A stretch of 64,000 bases of DNA from Acanthaster planci (taxonomy: Eukaryota; Echinodermata; Asteroidea; Valvatida; Acanthasteridae): contig NW_019091433.1 in assembly GCF_001949145.1 (NCBI RefSeq), positions 890,999 to 954,998 of the forward strand, given 5' to 3'. This document shows positions 26,201-36,031 of the stretch, piece after piece; the first letter of the stretch is position 1, and the number at the start of each line of letters is the position of its first letter. The notes beneath the pieces were generated by a model, which saw nothing but the letters and a program-made list of their open reading frames with translations, was not told the origin of the DNA and did no database searches. A program made the translations under genes and the position numbers.

Positions 26201-27469
26201 GAGGAGTCCGGTCCCATGTGGATGTATCAGTGGCGGGATCTTGTGGCTTCTGTCTTCTATTCTTCAAAATCCTCTGAAACGTGGTGGATTTTTGAGCTTC
26301 GGGGGATGCTTAAAAATGCTAATGCGAATGAGTCCCCTGCGATGTGACCTGTTCCACGTAATATGCTAACTCCACGACACTGTCTATGAATCGACAGGTA
26401 CAAAGGAACGGTCACTCTCTTACAACAGCAGTTGGAGGAAGCTAAGCAGTCGACCGGCTTCCAATCCCCAGGAACGAGTCCCCTTGTACAAAGTTACAAG
26501 GGCAATCGAATATCTCCAGCCTCTTCAAATCTCTCCTTGAAGAAGCACAGAAGTCCAGAGACAGACTCACGAGGAAGGCATCCAGCTAAGGGGCTTTCAG
26601 ATCTGATTGGTAAAAGCGTGTCACCGTCTTCTAAAAAGAGAGGTAAGTGCTATTAAACCGAAAAAGGTACTAAAACTCACCCAAAAACTTTTAAAATGCG
26701 CTTAATAGCCAAATTGAATTGGTTTATTTTTCTGTAACTTTGTATGGAGTGTCATAATCATACTAATTGGTGAAATGTTACTTGTGGTTGGTAAAACTGG
26801 AGCATTTATAAGGCTTGGTCACTACTTCTGAGGGGATTTTCTAATCGAACAAATCCAAAAGCTTGTTTTTTCAACTTTTGCAAAAGTGAAGCCTCAGTGT
26901 AAAATAACACTTTCTCGATGAAACAGCCGTTAATTAGTCCAAATCAGGCAAACCCAGTGCTAGATTTTCAGATAAATATCCTATGAATTACGACAGTTCC
27001 ATAAATGTACGTGTAATTACTTTGGTATTGATATAGTTTCTTGTAAATTGGTGGTGTGTTTACTTATACTTCTATGACACTTTGGCCATTTGTGAGTAAA
27101 TGTAATTTTCAGTCGATTTTTTAACATCTTGAATATTAGTCACTGGCATTCTGTTCCTCTTTTTGACATTTTGTCACTGTCGCATCTTTGATACCATCAC
27201 TGTCGCTGTCAACTCACCAGTACTGTGTATCCCGTGTCATTCCAGCACCTTACAGATTGATGCCTCCGGACAGCAGCGAGAACCCATCATCCGCGTGTCT
27301 TCCTCGACATTTGTTATGATGATAAATCGTGTGCATGATATATCTGCTGCCCAGTGTTAGTTAATATTTTTGACCCTGGAAGATTGTTTATTTTCCTTTT
27401 ACAGCGCATCATTCCAAATTGTCTCCAGCTGATGACGCATTTTTGTCTCTGCGGGCGAGGGACTTGTAA
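2058..27469 (+). CDS. CEP128: CEP128 C-terminal part (eight exons, gene level)
   Basis: Centrosomal protein of 128 kDa is a coiled-coil component of the subdistal appendages of the mother centriole. The coding join is 2058-2251, 10789-10996, 12197-12389, 18163-18248, 24922-25014, 25669-25712, 26398-26642, 27405-27469: 1128 nt, 375 residues plus TAA. All junctions are GT-AG and all phases agree (2, 0, 1, 0, 0, 2, 1). Residues 1-270 are mostly heptad-like, rich in L, E, K, Q and R; residues 285-375 are a Ser/Pro/Lys-rich tail. Identity rests on recalled similarity to vertebrate CEP128: a PQHWLTEIKGKLQW segment (vertebrate PHRWLAESKTKLQW), ESVLHAINQEV (ESILGVIGKEI), and the order of flanking blocks. 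Human CEP128 is about 1094 residues, so roughly the last third is present and the 5' exons lie left of the window. No internal stop or frameshift is seen. Confidence 0.88.
6732..6847. mobile_element. Small inverted-repeat element (MITE-like)
   Basis: A 116-bp unit with terminal inverted repeats of about 31 bp. The left end reads ACATCCGTGACTGTA and the right end is its exact complement over the outer 15 bases; the match then continues with a few mismatches (CAGTGGCCAGATCCCT against TGGTCGCCAGGTCCCT). It has no coding capacity. Size and structure fit a non-autonomous DNA transposon; the superfamily is unknown and no clear target duplication is visible. Confidence 0.7.
10572..10650 (+). mobile_element. 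tRNA-derived SINE head
   Basis: A polymerase III type 2 promoter layout is visible: A-box-like GCTTAGTAGATAG near 10585 and B-box GAGGTTCAAACCCG near 10625, about 35 bases apart as in tRNA genes. A tRNA cloverleaf cannot be closed cleanly, so a SINE head is more likely than a functional tRNA gene. It ends about 140 bases before the next CEP128 exon; the 3' limit is uncertain. Confidence 0.5.
10789..10996 (+). CDS. CEP128: CEP128 exon
   Basis: Bounded by CTTCCAG and AAG|GTATGA. The first base completes the Arg codon from the previous exon; the exon ends on a whole codon. It encodes residues 66-134: coiled coil ASNLEKRLIGVSSQL, then ENESVLHAINQEVDRLVEV, then a non-helical stretch with SSPTRDVKHKPQHWLTEIK. 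The last block, continued by GKLQW in the next exon, is the best family signature in the window. Confidence 0.9.
10997..12196 (+). other. CEP128: CEP128 intron with 50-bp tandem array
   Basis: A 1.2-kb phase-0 intron. About 30% of it is the seven-unit tandem repeat at 11458-11807; nothing else was recognised. Confidence 0.85.
11458..11807. repeat. Tandem repeat, 7 x 50 bp
   Basis: Seven consecutive units of exactly 50 bp begin at 11458, 11508, 11558, 11608, 11658, 11708 and 11758. Each unit starts GGCAACCTT, carries CTCCAAAGAAGGA and TTTTTAAG in the middle, and ends CAGACTTTGTA. Units differ at only a few positions (CGT, TAT or CAT after the opening; GCGAC, GCAAC or GTGAC). High identity and constant length indicate recent expansion. 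It lies wholly within an intron. Confidence 0.97.
12197..12389 (+). CDS. CEP128: CEP128 exon
   Basis: Bounded by TTGGCAG and CAAG|GTACAC, starting on a whole codon and leaving one base (G). It encodes residues 135-198: GKLQWVEEEMSRKL, HQRKLRQDLERSRTDADEV, SELDKQSGLLHELEQNNQ. The GKLQW start directly continues the HWLTEIK end of the previous exon, as in vertebrate CEP128. The sequence is strongly helical and more GC-rich than the flanking introns. Confidence 0.9.
13916..14385. repeat. Degenerate tandem repeat, about 155-170-bp unit, three copies
   Basis: Three diverged copies share an opening GCAACAATATTTA or similar, a middle with TTTTGCCTCC and TTATTGA, and a closing segment TACTGTTGCATAATG followed by AAGAATATTTGA and GAGTGG. 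Starts are near 13917, 14073 and 14232; the third is the most eroded. Function unknown; limits approximate. Confidence 0.5.
14872..15075 (+). mobile_element. tRNA-derived SINE
   Basis: The head resembles a tRNA: GTGGCC near 14875 can pair with GGCCAC near 14940, and in between lie an A-box-like GGTTAATATGG, an anticodon-arm-like CTTATGATCAGA, and a B-box GGGGTTCAAATCC. Unlike a tRNA gene it has no clean stems and runs on into a body of about 130 bases with TGGCATCCCATCCGG. Limits are approximate. Confidence 0.5.
15787..16190 (+). mobile_element. CR1/L2-like LINE, 5'-truncated 3' end
   Basis: The frame at 15787-16017 encodes a typical C-terminal tail of a non-LTR retrotransposon reverse transcriptase: FKILLLTFKTLHGSGPLYL, then YGDRGFSSIVPRLWNSLP. 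After a TAA at 16018-16020 the same frame continues with FQQHLKTFLFS, so that stop is probably a decay mutation. The copy ends in GTGCGCCTTATAGG followed by a short ATT-rich tail (TTATTATTATTGTTATTATT) near 16170-16190, typical of CR1/L2 clades. Only the last 400 bases are present, as expected for a 5'-truncated insertion. Confidence 0.8.
18163..18248 (+). CDS. CEP128: CEP128 exon
   Basis: Bounded by GACTGCAG and GAGATG|GTATGT. With the G carried over it reads DLVASKRQKDIVVKSLEKQ and onward to HHIEM, residues 199-227. This aligns without gap to vertebrate DLLEETQRKDEEMGSLQD. An alternative acceptor (CATACAG at 18114-18120) would add 14 in-frame codons; the shorter form was chosen on homology. 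Confidence 0.82.
22340..22440 (-). mobile_element. Possible tRNA-derived SINE fragment
   Basis: On the minus strand GTGGTTCGAATTCTGG (B-box-like) follows GAGTTGGTTTGCGG (A-box-like) by about 35 bases. The match is weaker than in the other SINE copies and no body or tail was recognised. Confidence 0.3.
22858..23170. repeat. 136-bp tandem duplication in G-poor A/C tract
   Basis: The segment from 22881 (CTGAACCTCAAAACCCAAAT) recurs at 23017, a spacing of 136 bases that is still exact at AACCCGAAGCCCCAA (22940 and 23076). Copies differ at few positions (AAAGCTCG against AAAACTCG). The + strand is made almost only of A, C and T in units such as ACCTCAAA, AACCCAAA and CTAACCCGAA, so the complementary strand is a run of GGGTTT-like units. 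It is preceded by an A-rich stretch (22793-22852). Confidence 0.85.
23220..23420. other. GC- and CpG-rich intronic patch
   Basis: About 200 bases of locally high GC with CpGs (GTGCGCCGCCGGGGTACCGCG near 23290) that stand out against the AT-rich intron, ending in a G11 run at about 23399-23410. It is not a recognisable rRNA or tRNA segment and no exon was identified. It could be a CpG-containing regulatory patch or part of an unknown repeat. Confidence 0.35.
24922..25014 (+). CDS. CEP128: CEP128 exon
   Basis: Bounded by TTTCAG and CTCAAG|GTACGC; 93 bases, 31 whole codons, residues 228-258. It reads NVKSLRRSLELIPDLDSPPRD and ends AQDYKKLK. The SLELIPDL block continues the coiled coil in the position of vertebrate ALDHLESVPEKL, after which a Pro/Ser break follows. 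Confidence 0.82.
25015..25668 (+). other. CEP128: CEP128 intron
   Basis: A 654-base phase-0 intron. The first half (25020-25300) is noticeably GC- and CpG-rich (CTACGCGCCGTAC, CTCTGCGCGCCGGG), and the second half AT-rich. A long frame on the opposite strand (25010-25453) overlaps the exon and shows no known motif. Confidence 0.75.
25669..25712 (+). CDS. CEP128: CEP128 micro-exon
   Basis: Only 44 bases, bounded by GTGTCAG and AATAG|GTGAGC. It encodes DLQEERDRINDRYN plus two bases of an Arg codon (residues 259-272 and part of 273). The sequence is charged and helical, and both phases fit the neighbours. It is too short to be found as a free frame and was recognised from the splice sites and phase. 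Confidence 0.78.
25713..26397 (+). other. CEP128: CEP128 intron
   Basis: A 685-base phase-2 intron between GTGAGC and TCGACAG. Nothing else recognised. Confidence 0.75.
26398..26642 (+). CDS. CEP128: CEP128 exon
   Basis: Bounded by TCGACAG and AAGAGAG|GTAAGT. The first base completes an Arg codon; one base is left at the end. It encodes residues 273-354: a last coiled-coil turn YKGTVTLLQQQLEEAK, then a low-complexity basic tail rich in Ser, Pro and Lys (QSPGTSPLVQSYKG, SLKKHRSPETDSRGRHP, SVSPSSKKR). Vertebrate CEP128 also ends in a disordered basic Ser-rich tail, but I see no residue-level match. Confidence 0.82.
26643..27404 (+). other. CEP128: CEP128 last intron
   Basis: A 762-base phase-1 intron between GTAAGT and CCTTTTACAG. 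Another acceptor-like CACCTTACAG at 27246-27255 would put a stop one codon downstream and is not favoured. Confidence 0.75.
27405..27469 (+). CDS. CEP128: CEP128 terminal exon
   Basis: After a strong acceptor (TTTTCCTTTTACAG) the frame reads AHHSKLSPADDAFLSLRARDL and stops at TAA 27467-27469. Phase fits the previous exon, and the whole join is divisible by three. An AATAAA at 27660-27665 gives a 3' UTR of about 200 bases. Confidence 0.78.
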
Positions 27470-27659
27470 GGCCCAACATACCAAAGCGAGGATCGTTTGT
27501 CTGGGCCCTTGACACTCTGCACTCAACCACGGATAGCAGTTTACGCTGTTCACGGGAGCATATTCTCAACTGTGAATCGCTGTACAAATGAGAACATTAA
27601 TGGCAGTAATAAGTAAAGTGCACTTTATCTAGCAATCGCTGGTGCTTGGTGGATCAGTG

Positions 27660-27665
27660 AATAAA
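27660..27665 (+). terminator. CEP128: Poly(A) signal, CEP128
   Basis: Canonical AATAAA 190 bases after the CEP128 stop codon, in the right orientation; the first such hexamer seen downstream of the stop. Confidence 0.6.
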
Positions 27666-27689
27666 GCAGGACACTGCCGGCAGATACCA

Positions 27690-30600
27690 GTGAAACTAGG
27701 TGTATCCAGGGTATCGTGTTCTTGTGAATAGCACATACTGTTCATTAATCATGAATGTTATTACAAATGAATGTTTATGCTTGGAGGATACGCCATGCGA
27801 GGATGACGATGAACCATGAACAGTTAATGCAGAACTATTGTTGTCTTTCCTGTTCCCGCGTCACAGCTGCACTTTTTTGCCCATGCCAAATCGACAAAAC
27901 ATGAGCGCCGGCAAAAGCAAAACCAATTATTTCCAACAAACTTGAGCATCCTTTCAGTTGTATTGTACGATTAAATGTGTTGATACACTTTATAAGAGAA
28001 AATACCGCCTAAATGACTTAAAGCGCCCTACCTCTTTCAAAATGGTGGTCAATTGTTAGGATAACAAAAAAAGACTCTACCAGATACGGTTCTTTCCCAT
28101 GAAGTTTAAACTGTATTGGTAAATAAACCGCGGCGTTCATTACCAAATTAGTAGGCCTACAGTTTAGGGTTGGATGAGTCCAGTTGTGTATGAAGACTGT
28201 TTTTATTATTCAGGTGGTATTTTTGCGGCCTGTAGCATAAATGACCAATTTGCTGTGATGTTAGCGTAATATAGAAATATTTATAGAGGTATTTATTGGT
28301 TAATGGGCATTCGTTTGCCGACTTCTTTTGTGTGGAAGCCATTTAGTCGTAGCAAAGTGTACGTTTGATTCTGTCTCTCTCTCACGCCAAGGAGATAGTG
28401 AAGGTTGTCTACAGCCTACCCAATTTGCTATTCGAAATGGTAGTCTTCTTCGCAGTGTTACTTCCAGATGGGGTGTAACATAGCGGCGATGAACAATTGA
28501 ATCTTGGTTGGGAATCGGGATGAAATTTTTTAAACACTCTCTGTTCAAACTCACACCACTGTATCTCCCTTGCCCTACTTTGATAAGTTACATCACATCT
28601 AATGTGTTTGCGGTGAAATTACCCCGTCACGTGCAAGAGGGCTGTCGGGGGAAAATATCCAGCGCTACCAACTTGTGTGATTTTAGAAAGTCAACAGTTC
28701 AATTGGAAGGCATTTGTACGTTGGCACGAGATTGTATTTCCGCGGTGTGTTTGCTTGAGAGGAATCGGGTATTTATTTAGTGATATATTATGTCGCTTTA
28801 TCGCGCAGTGACGGTGGCACGTTGACAGGAATGGCGTCATTTATTTTACTGTATGGAGACTTCAGTGCGGGAAGACTTGAGAGTTGGGTATCAAGACACG
28901 CAATCAGGCATAGGGTGTAAGAGGCTAAGAGCGCGATGTCTCTCCAACTTTTGAATATGGGTTTTGAAGTCAGGGCAAGGGTGACGGTAATGTTGAATAA
29001 GCTTATACGTCGTGTTTGTAATGATGGCTATTGGACATGGTCGATTTATTCCTGGGTACGTTTATGGAGGATGTTTTGGGTGTGTGTTTTTTAGCGAAGA
29101 TAAGGAATATGCATAGACATCTTATAAACTAATTTGAAGAGTTGCCTTCATAACTGTGATTGCTTAGCACTCGCGAGTATTCTTCAACTCGACTGGCGCA
29201 TGTAGTCCTGGCTAGCTCCGGCACCTATTGGTCAAAGAGTCATGTAACACGCGCGTACCACCTGTCCACGTGTGTGGTGTCACCGCAGTGAAGTATTCGT
29301 ATTCTGGCTGTCCAGTTAGTTTACAGGGAGAGGTTTTCGTAACAGGTAATTTTTGAATGTGCGTAAGAACCTAATCCTCTCGTGACAGTCTTTTTGCGCC
29401 TGTAAAAACCGACAGTATACAGTCGACTGATTTATTTTTTGATTCACCAAAGCTGTCCCTTCTGTCGACAACAGAGCTCATATTAAACTAAACACTTGTT
29501 TCTTTGAGGTGAAACGGAGCCAATTTGGTATGTTATTATTTTGAATACGCACTTAACTTGAGCGGTGCATTATTAATTTTCAACTACTGGGCAAAATCTG
29601 AAATGGAGTTGATGTGTACACTGTCGCTGTCTCACATAGGCTGTTTTCATTTGCCACACGGCCCGTGTGTCTCTTGGCGGCAGTGAAGCAGACCATAGAG
29701 GCAGGCGGTGCTTAATTGAATGCGTGCAACCCGCTCGATTCCAGCCAGGCGAGAGAGAGAGATATCAGAAAGAGAAGAAAGATCTTCATTTTGTCAGGCG
29801 CTGCTCACTCCTGGTGCCAGATTTGTCATTTTCCTGCCACATTCCCACTTTCCGGCGTTTGCTTCGGCGCAGTAATGACGTCAGAGCCCTTCATGTAACA
29901 CACTGTGGACCCATCCCCACGTTGCCAGATGTCGATTTGCTATTACGTTAAAGGTGTTGCGCGCGTGTGAAGTCTGGCCCGCAGAACGCTCGCCTGCAGC
30001 TTCTGTTAAGTGTGCGACACTCTCGCAATATTATCTAGTTCCACCGGTTTTTTATTTGTACAAATCTGAAATGATACATATTTATACATTTTGCATTGGT
30101 TACATGTGATTTTTTTACCTGTATAAATTTAGGATATTTTAAGGAAATAAAACTTTTCAGAACAGATTTCTTGGAATGTTTTCATTTATGAGACAGTACC
30201 GTACTCGTATGCTCCGGCTTGGCCGTGTGTTTTATATCTTAGTGCTTCCACTTTGTAATCTTGTACATGATGCACCGACTGTGTATTTAAGGTGAAACGT
30301 CTGAAGAGAAAGTATCTTTGTTTTGAATGATTTTAATTAACTACAGAGTAGGTCTTCCATTCCAACAATATGTGCTGTTGATGTAATTTTCACTTATATC
30401 TGTAAATAATTCAGTAGAAACAGCAATGCATAAGACTTTATGAAATACATTGCGTCACCATTTTCCTAAGTGCTGGGTTTACAGTTCGTGTTTGTACAAA
30501 TTCTAACCACTAAAATTAAATATGGAATAAAATTTTTGAGGCCATGCCGACTTAGGAGTTGGTTGATTGGTTAAAAGCCGTTTTTATATTGTGTTTTCTT

Positions 30601-33600
30601 CTGCAGTGTTTTTTTTTTTTGGGGGGGGTAACGTCCCGTGTGAGTAGGAAGATCCAAGCAATAAAACGTTGGAAGGTGCCCCAACAGCCTTCAAAATACG
30701 GTGCTGTCTTGTTTTTTAAACTGTTGGGTCTTGAGCAAAATAATAACAAGAAGACCTTGAGACAGGAATCACTGCAACTGCTTGGAATGTGGATCATGAA
30801 ATACTGGATTCAAGGATTAGTACACGGAAAGATCAAGTTTACCATCAACATCAACTTTGATTTTCACGTTAATTGGATAATGCAAAATCATGGAATTTGA
30901 TGGTTTTTTGGCATGTATATGGAAAAAATGTAGACGTAAGTTACAGTGGACATGCTAACATAAACTGTACTCTGAATCAACATTTCGCATCAGCGCGCAA
31001 CATAGACCTGAATGTTTACGGTTCGCTCATAGTTTCCTTCATAGCTTCGTTTTCTTTTACCTTGTGAACACCCAACTCATCGGTCTTTCATCTTACTACT
31101 AGAACATCTCCACTCAATGTAAATAGCATTGATTCTCTGTTGAAATCTAAATGCTATTCAAGGCCATTATCTGTACTGAAGCATGTGCAAATTCCGATGC
31201 TGAAAGATACAACTCGGTACACAATAGTCTGAAACAGGTGTATGCGATGCAGATGTACGCGATGCAGATTTCTGTCTTGAGAGTTTTGTTGCCGTTTTTC
31301 TGCTGTAGTTCTGCACTGGTTGACCCACTCTCAGCTCGGAAGAGACTGCGTCTTTAACCAGCGAGTGTTGAAAGCAGGAAGCGCTATTGAAGGCAACGAT
31401 TATGATGATGACGGTCAGTCCGAGCGATGTCTGGCCGATGCGCGGCGGATTTGGCCCGTGTGGCAAGTACATCAACCACACTGAAGCCTTGCTGACTTAG
31501 TCTTCAGTGGCAGTGGGATTCTTTTGGGGGTAAAACGTCACGTTTCCAGTTTGCCTATATGTGTTATTTCCCAATCTCGTTTTTTTTTATTGAAGGCCCG
31601 TTATGTTTCGCAAATGATGACATTCATCTCAGCAATAAATAGTTGAGGTAGTGGATGATAACCAGTGTCCTACTCCAGAGAAAGATTGCTGAGTTGACAG
31701 CCGTATAGTATGCTTCCCCCCCCCTTCGCCTGAACGTCACCGATGGACCAGACTTGTTCCTAACACGAACTTGCACCACAATGGCTTCCTTTGGAAAGGA
31801 AGGAAAAATGTACAAACCTATGTTGGTTCTCAAGATACGAATCAAACTGGCGATCTGAAGCAGGGATTGCGTGATAGTACAGTTGTATTTACGCTGCCCT
31901 TGCCCCAAGCTGTGATTCTCATAAAGGGCGCCGTGTTTGTCCTAATTGGTGTTTAGCCGACACTGTAATGCGATAAGAAATGAATGGATCAACTGGATTT
32001 TCCAGCCAGGCTCAGTTCATTGCCGGAAATAACTGCCCAATTATCTGGGATGTTAGGCTCGGTAAACGTTAAACCATCCTCGAACATGCCTGTATAAATT
32101 TACTGTGCACACGAGTCGTTGTGCATCAGACTGTCAGGTAGTACATCACGTTTTTTGCAAAATGGAAAGTTTGTCGAAACAGACGCACTGAGGTGGAAAG
32201 GGGAAAACGTTTATTGTTCAGAAATCAGGTATTAAAGTCGTGTATCCTGATCCTTATAGCGCCTGACGATCCTGACGTTTCGTCAGATCCCATATGCAGT
32301 AAGGTATGAGACGGAGAGAACCCCCCTGCTTTGTGTTGGTCATTGTCGCGCAGGAATCTGGGGAATTCCTTTCAGGCATCTTGGGGGGGGGGTGTGTTAA
32401 GTAACAATAGTCCGGAATGTGTATAGGGATTGGACATGTTCGGGGGTACCCCTCGGTCTCATTTCTTGCTGGATTTATCAGATCCCTTGTTGGTCAGATA
32501 GCTGCTACGGTCTGAAATCCAACGACTCAACCCCCGTATGGCGGCTAGAGGGCCGTGTCTAACAACGGCTTCCAGAGTTACGGCTATGTCTGGTAGTAGG
32601 AATTATTACGGGTCTATGTCTTCAACTTGACCTTGGTCTTGCACGATACAGATGCAGCCTTGTAATAATGTAATAATGGTTCATGGGTGGATAGTGGATA
32701 AACTCCAGAGAAGGAACTTATTGGTTGATTTCCAAATAAAGCCGAGAGGAGGTAATGTCCACTAATACCCACCGCCATTATACAATGTATGTGTTTTACC
32801 GCCCCCCGTATTCGGCTGCCATTACAATCTCAGACATCATTTGAACGCCATTCAGTACGGAAGCGTATTGCTGCCAACGCGAAAAATTATTTTACCTCCT
32901 TTAAAGGACTTATTATCTCGTTTAAACGAGATATCTACATGTATGTCGTTTTAAAGAGATAGAGACTTTTTTCCCGTTGGCAGCGACATGCTTCCGGACC
33001 TTTCAATGTTTTTTGTGCCGCCATCTGCTCATATGCAGCTAGGGTGATGATTACGCATGCGTACTTACCTGGGAGAGAGTTCGACTGTAGCTTCACTAGC
33101 GAATGCGCAGTATACCGTTCCCGGGCTTCCAGCCCTTGGTATCGACGCGCTATTCGGCCAGTTTTTAGATATCGGTGGTCTTAGAACTTGCAGAAATTAG
33201 ATTAAAATCACATCTTCATAGCTACAGTGTGTTTCCATTGCGTTCCAGAACCATGGTTATCTGAATGCTTTTGCTTCTTAACAGACGTTTCTTAACAGCA
33301 TCTAGGCCCACGCGTTGGCAAAATTTAAATAGGCCTACGTCAAGATAAATATGTTCAGTATGATGTTGCTACTTGAGTTCAGTTTCATGAGAAGTACCGT
33401 ACTGTTAATGGCTGGGCGCTTTAGGTTTCAACTGGAGTAGCTTGTGAGACTCGCACCTTTCACGGATACGCTCGCTACCTCGGGGTATCGGTCTGTGAGT
33501 CTGTGTACCACATTTGAAAATGCAAAGTGGTACTCGTCATAAACGTAGCACGGTATCTGCCTAGTTCTGGTATGCTGGTTGATACCAGGGGCGGGAGACA

Positions 33601-34529
33601 GCTTCAGACATTATCTTTAGTTGAAGGTACGTAGGTTTTTAATATAGGTAAATTATATGGACGACCGCGTCAGCAGATCGTATCGGTGTTTCATAAAAAC
33701 CGCGTTTCTGTTTTTTAGCTCGAGACTTCCGAGATTACTTGATTGATAAACATCTTAAATCGGAAATTATTTTACATTTAAAATAGGAGTTCAGTTGATA
33801 AACTAAGGAACTAGGTTTGGCTTACACCGAGGAGTTTACACTGTCCCTGTATAGGAAGTCTTTTATATGCGCCAAACTCATATGCTCCTCATCTCCTTTT
33901 GTACTCATTGTCAAACTGAGGACAGGTTATCATATCCGAGGGCCTAATGTCAATGTCATTCTCTTGTTAGTGTCCGCAGTATACACATCACACACACACG
34001 TGCACCTTTGGATCAGAGAGGGGAATCAGTATTCCGCCTCTATTTGTGTTTTGTTTTGGAATGAAATTCTTGTCAGCTGAAATCTTGTTAGCTGAATGCT
34101 TCGTCCCGGCTTATCAACAGAAGCCTTTCGCAGTCGAGCTAAGCACCAGTCTGCGCAACTCGGCGCGGCTGTCGAGATACTGCCGCGTCCACGCACACCA
34201 CACCCACACCATGAGTAAATTGATATGCTTTTATAACAACCGAGGCCTATATCATTTCCCTTCCTCCTGCACCGAGAAACCGGAGCGTTTAGCCGTTACA
34301 AATCGGAATGGATACTTAGCAACTGATGGATGCTTTCATTTCCTGGCTGCCTGGTCCATTCGGCATTTGCAATACATGCCCCCGAATTTACGTTAAAGTG
34401 GGAATCGATGACAAAAGTAACCATGTCACTCAAAATTACAGTCAGCAACATGATTCCTACCCCTAATAAATTTTATTTTTTGTGTGCTTTTCTAAAGAAT
34501 GAAAGGTCGGCACATTACATTTGGGACAT
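27690..34529. other. Intergenic, no gene recognised
   Basis: About 6.8 kb with no recognisable exon. It contains a foldback element (32858-32996), one TGACGTCA (29876-29883), homopolymer runs (T then G near 30610-30627, C near 31715) and scattered short frames without family resemblance. Confidence 0.6.
32858..32996. mobile_element. Foldback/MITE-like element
   Basis: A 139-bp unit with inverted ends: left CGGAAGCGTATTGCTGCCAAC, right the complement of CGGAAGCATGTCGCTGCCAAC, continuing with GCGAAAAA against GGGAAAAA (about 29 bp, three or four mismatches). The interior is itself palindromic (ATCTCGTTTAAACGAGAT). No coding capacity. It probably represents a non-autonomous DNA element. Confidence 0.7.
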
Positions 34530-36031
34530 AGTTGAATACTTTTAGCTGTCTGATATAAATTACTGACAGCTTTGGTTTTAACTCATTTGCAAAACAAAGA
34601 GAATGCTACATTGTTTAAATTCTGACATGTTCAGAATTATTCATATCCTTTGCCTGTAAGAGTTATTATCATAGTTAATAGTCAATTGCAAAGCCCTTGT
34701 TCTTGATTACAGCATTTAGGCAGTTTGTGTAGCTGTTCAGGAAGGTTTGGCACAGCTCCACGGGAATCTTAGCCCTTTAGAATTCTTCCTTGGCGAAGAC
34801 CTCTAGCTCACTCAGGTTGGGAGGACTGCGGGCACGCACCTTGGACTTGAGGCTTTTCCACAGGTTTCAATGGGATTCAGGTTTGGGCTTTGGCTTGGCC
34901 GTGGTAGCACCTCCACGTTGTTAATCCTGGACAAATTTCTTGACTGCCTTTGCCGTATGTTTAGGATCATTGTCCTGTTGGTACTGGTACATGTATGTCC
35001 AGTTGGGGCTGAGATGGAGATTTTCTGCAGACATTGCCCTGCAGGATCTGGATGTACTACTCCTCCTTCATAATTTTCTTCCACTTTTATGAGATTGCCA
35101 GGCCCACTTGCAGAGAAACAACCCCACACCATGATGTTCCCACCTCCGAACTTCACGGTCGGCACAGTATTCTTTGGGTAGAATGTTTCACCTTTCTTGC
35201 GCCAAACGAAGAAAACATCCTGGCCAACAGCTGCATTGTCTGACCACAGAACTGATGACCAGAAACTTTGAGCCTTGTCTCGGTAACCTCTGGCAATTTC
35301 GAGTCGAGGTTTTCGATGCCTGTGGGTGAGGAGAGGGGTCTTTCTTGGCTGCCGCCCACGTAGCCCTTTCCTTGTGCAGTGTGCGGCGGGTTGTCTGCGT
35401 TGAAACCTTGGTGCCTATCTCACCCAAGTTGTCCTGAAGTGCCTTGATTGTAGTTCTGGGGTTGAAAAAGGCCTCGCGGCACACTTTCCTAACCAGACAA
35501 GGAGACACCTTTGACTTCCGTCCACGCTTGTCGATGTTTTTCACGGTACTGATCTTCTTGACGTTGCACTGTACAGTGGAAATATTTACTCCGAAGAGCT
35601 TTGAAATGGCTTTATAGCCTTTCCTATCTTTGTGGGCATGCACAATGCCCATGTGAGATCCTTGCTGAATTCCGTATTTTTCGTCATGTTCACAACAACC
35701 GAGGAAGACTCCAAGATTGCACTTTAATTTATACTCTAGAGAGAGTACTGACAATGACTTTTTACAAATTAAGTGCAAAAGATGACATTCCTAACAGATT
35801 CCTAGAGGATGTATGCATTATTGCATATATCCAAAACAATATTGCCGAGTCTTAAGAATGTCTGGAACATGTGCATTTCGGAGGAATGTGGCCAAATATC
35901 CTGACATGTAGAAAGGTATGAATAATTCTGAGCATGTCAAAATTTAAATAATTTAGCATTCTCTTTGTTATGCAAATGAGGTGAGACCAAAGCTATTAGT
36001 CATTTATACTCGACAGATAAAAGTATTCATA
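34530..36031 (-). mobile_element. Tc1/mariner-family transposon, decayed
   Basis: About 1.5 kb flanked by terminal inverted repeats of roughly 120 bp. Left (34530-34651) has TTGAATACTTTTAGCTGTC, ACTCATTTGCAAAACAAAGAG and CAGAATTATTCATATCC; right (35911-36031), complemented, has ATGAATACTTTTATCTGTC, CCTCATTTGCATAACAAAGAG and CAGAATTATTCATACC. Each end carries an outer and an inner ATGAATACTTTT / ATTCATACC-like motif, reminiscent of the IR/DR layout of vertebrate Tc1-like elements. The transposase between them is broken. Confidence 0.92.
34675..35687 (-). pseudogene. Tc1-like transposase, broken
   Basis: Transposase of the DDE family, which cuts and pastes the flanking element. The likely start (ATG at 35685-35687) opens MTKNTEFSKDL, then a frameshift leads to the paired-like HTH region HKDRKGYKAISKLFGVNIST and the KRGRKSKVS linker. 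Further on, in different frames, come WSDNAAVGQDVFFVWRKKG (first catalytic Asp), PTVKFGGGNIMVWGCFSASG, a region equivalent to the QQDNDPKHT block (second Asp), and WPSQSPNLNPIE-like SQSPNLNPIE (third acidic residue). An in-frame TAA follows EEF, and the C-terminus ends KNKGFAIDY at the stop 34675-34677. At least three frame changes and one internal stop mean it is inactive. Confidence 0.9.

Noticed and set aside
27246-27300. Alternative CEP128 terminal exon after CACCTTACAG
   Set aside because: In the required phase it meets a TGA after one codon; the exon at 27405 gives a longer open tail with a better acceptor.
33055-33120. U1 snRNA-like start (ACTTACCTGGGAGAG)
   Set aside because: Only the first dozen bases resemble the 5' end of U1; the following sequence shows no U1 stem-loops or Sm site.
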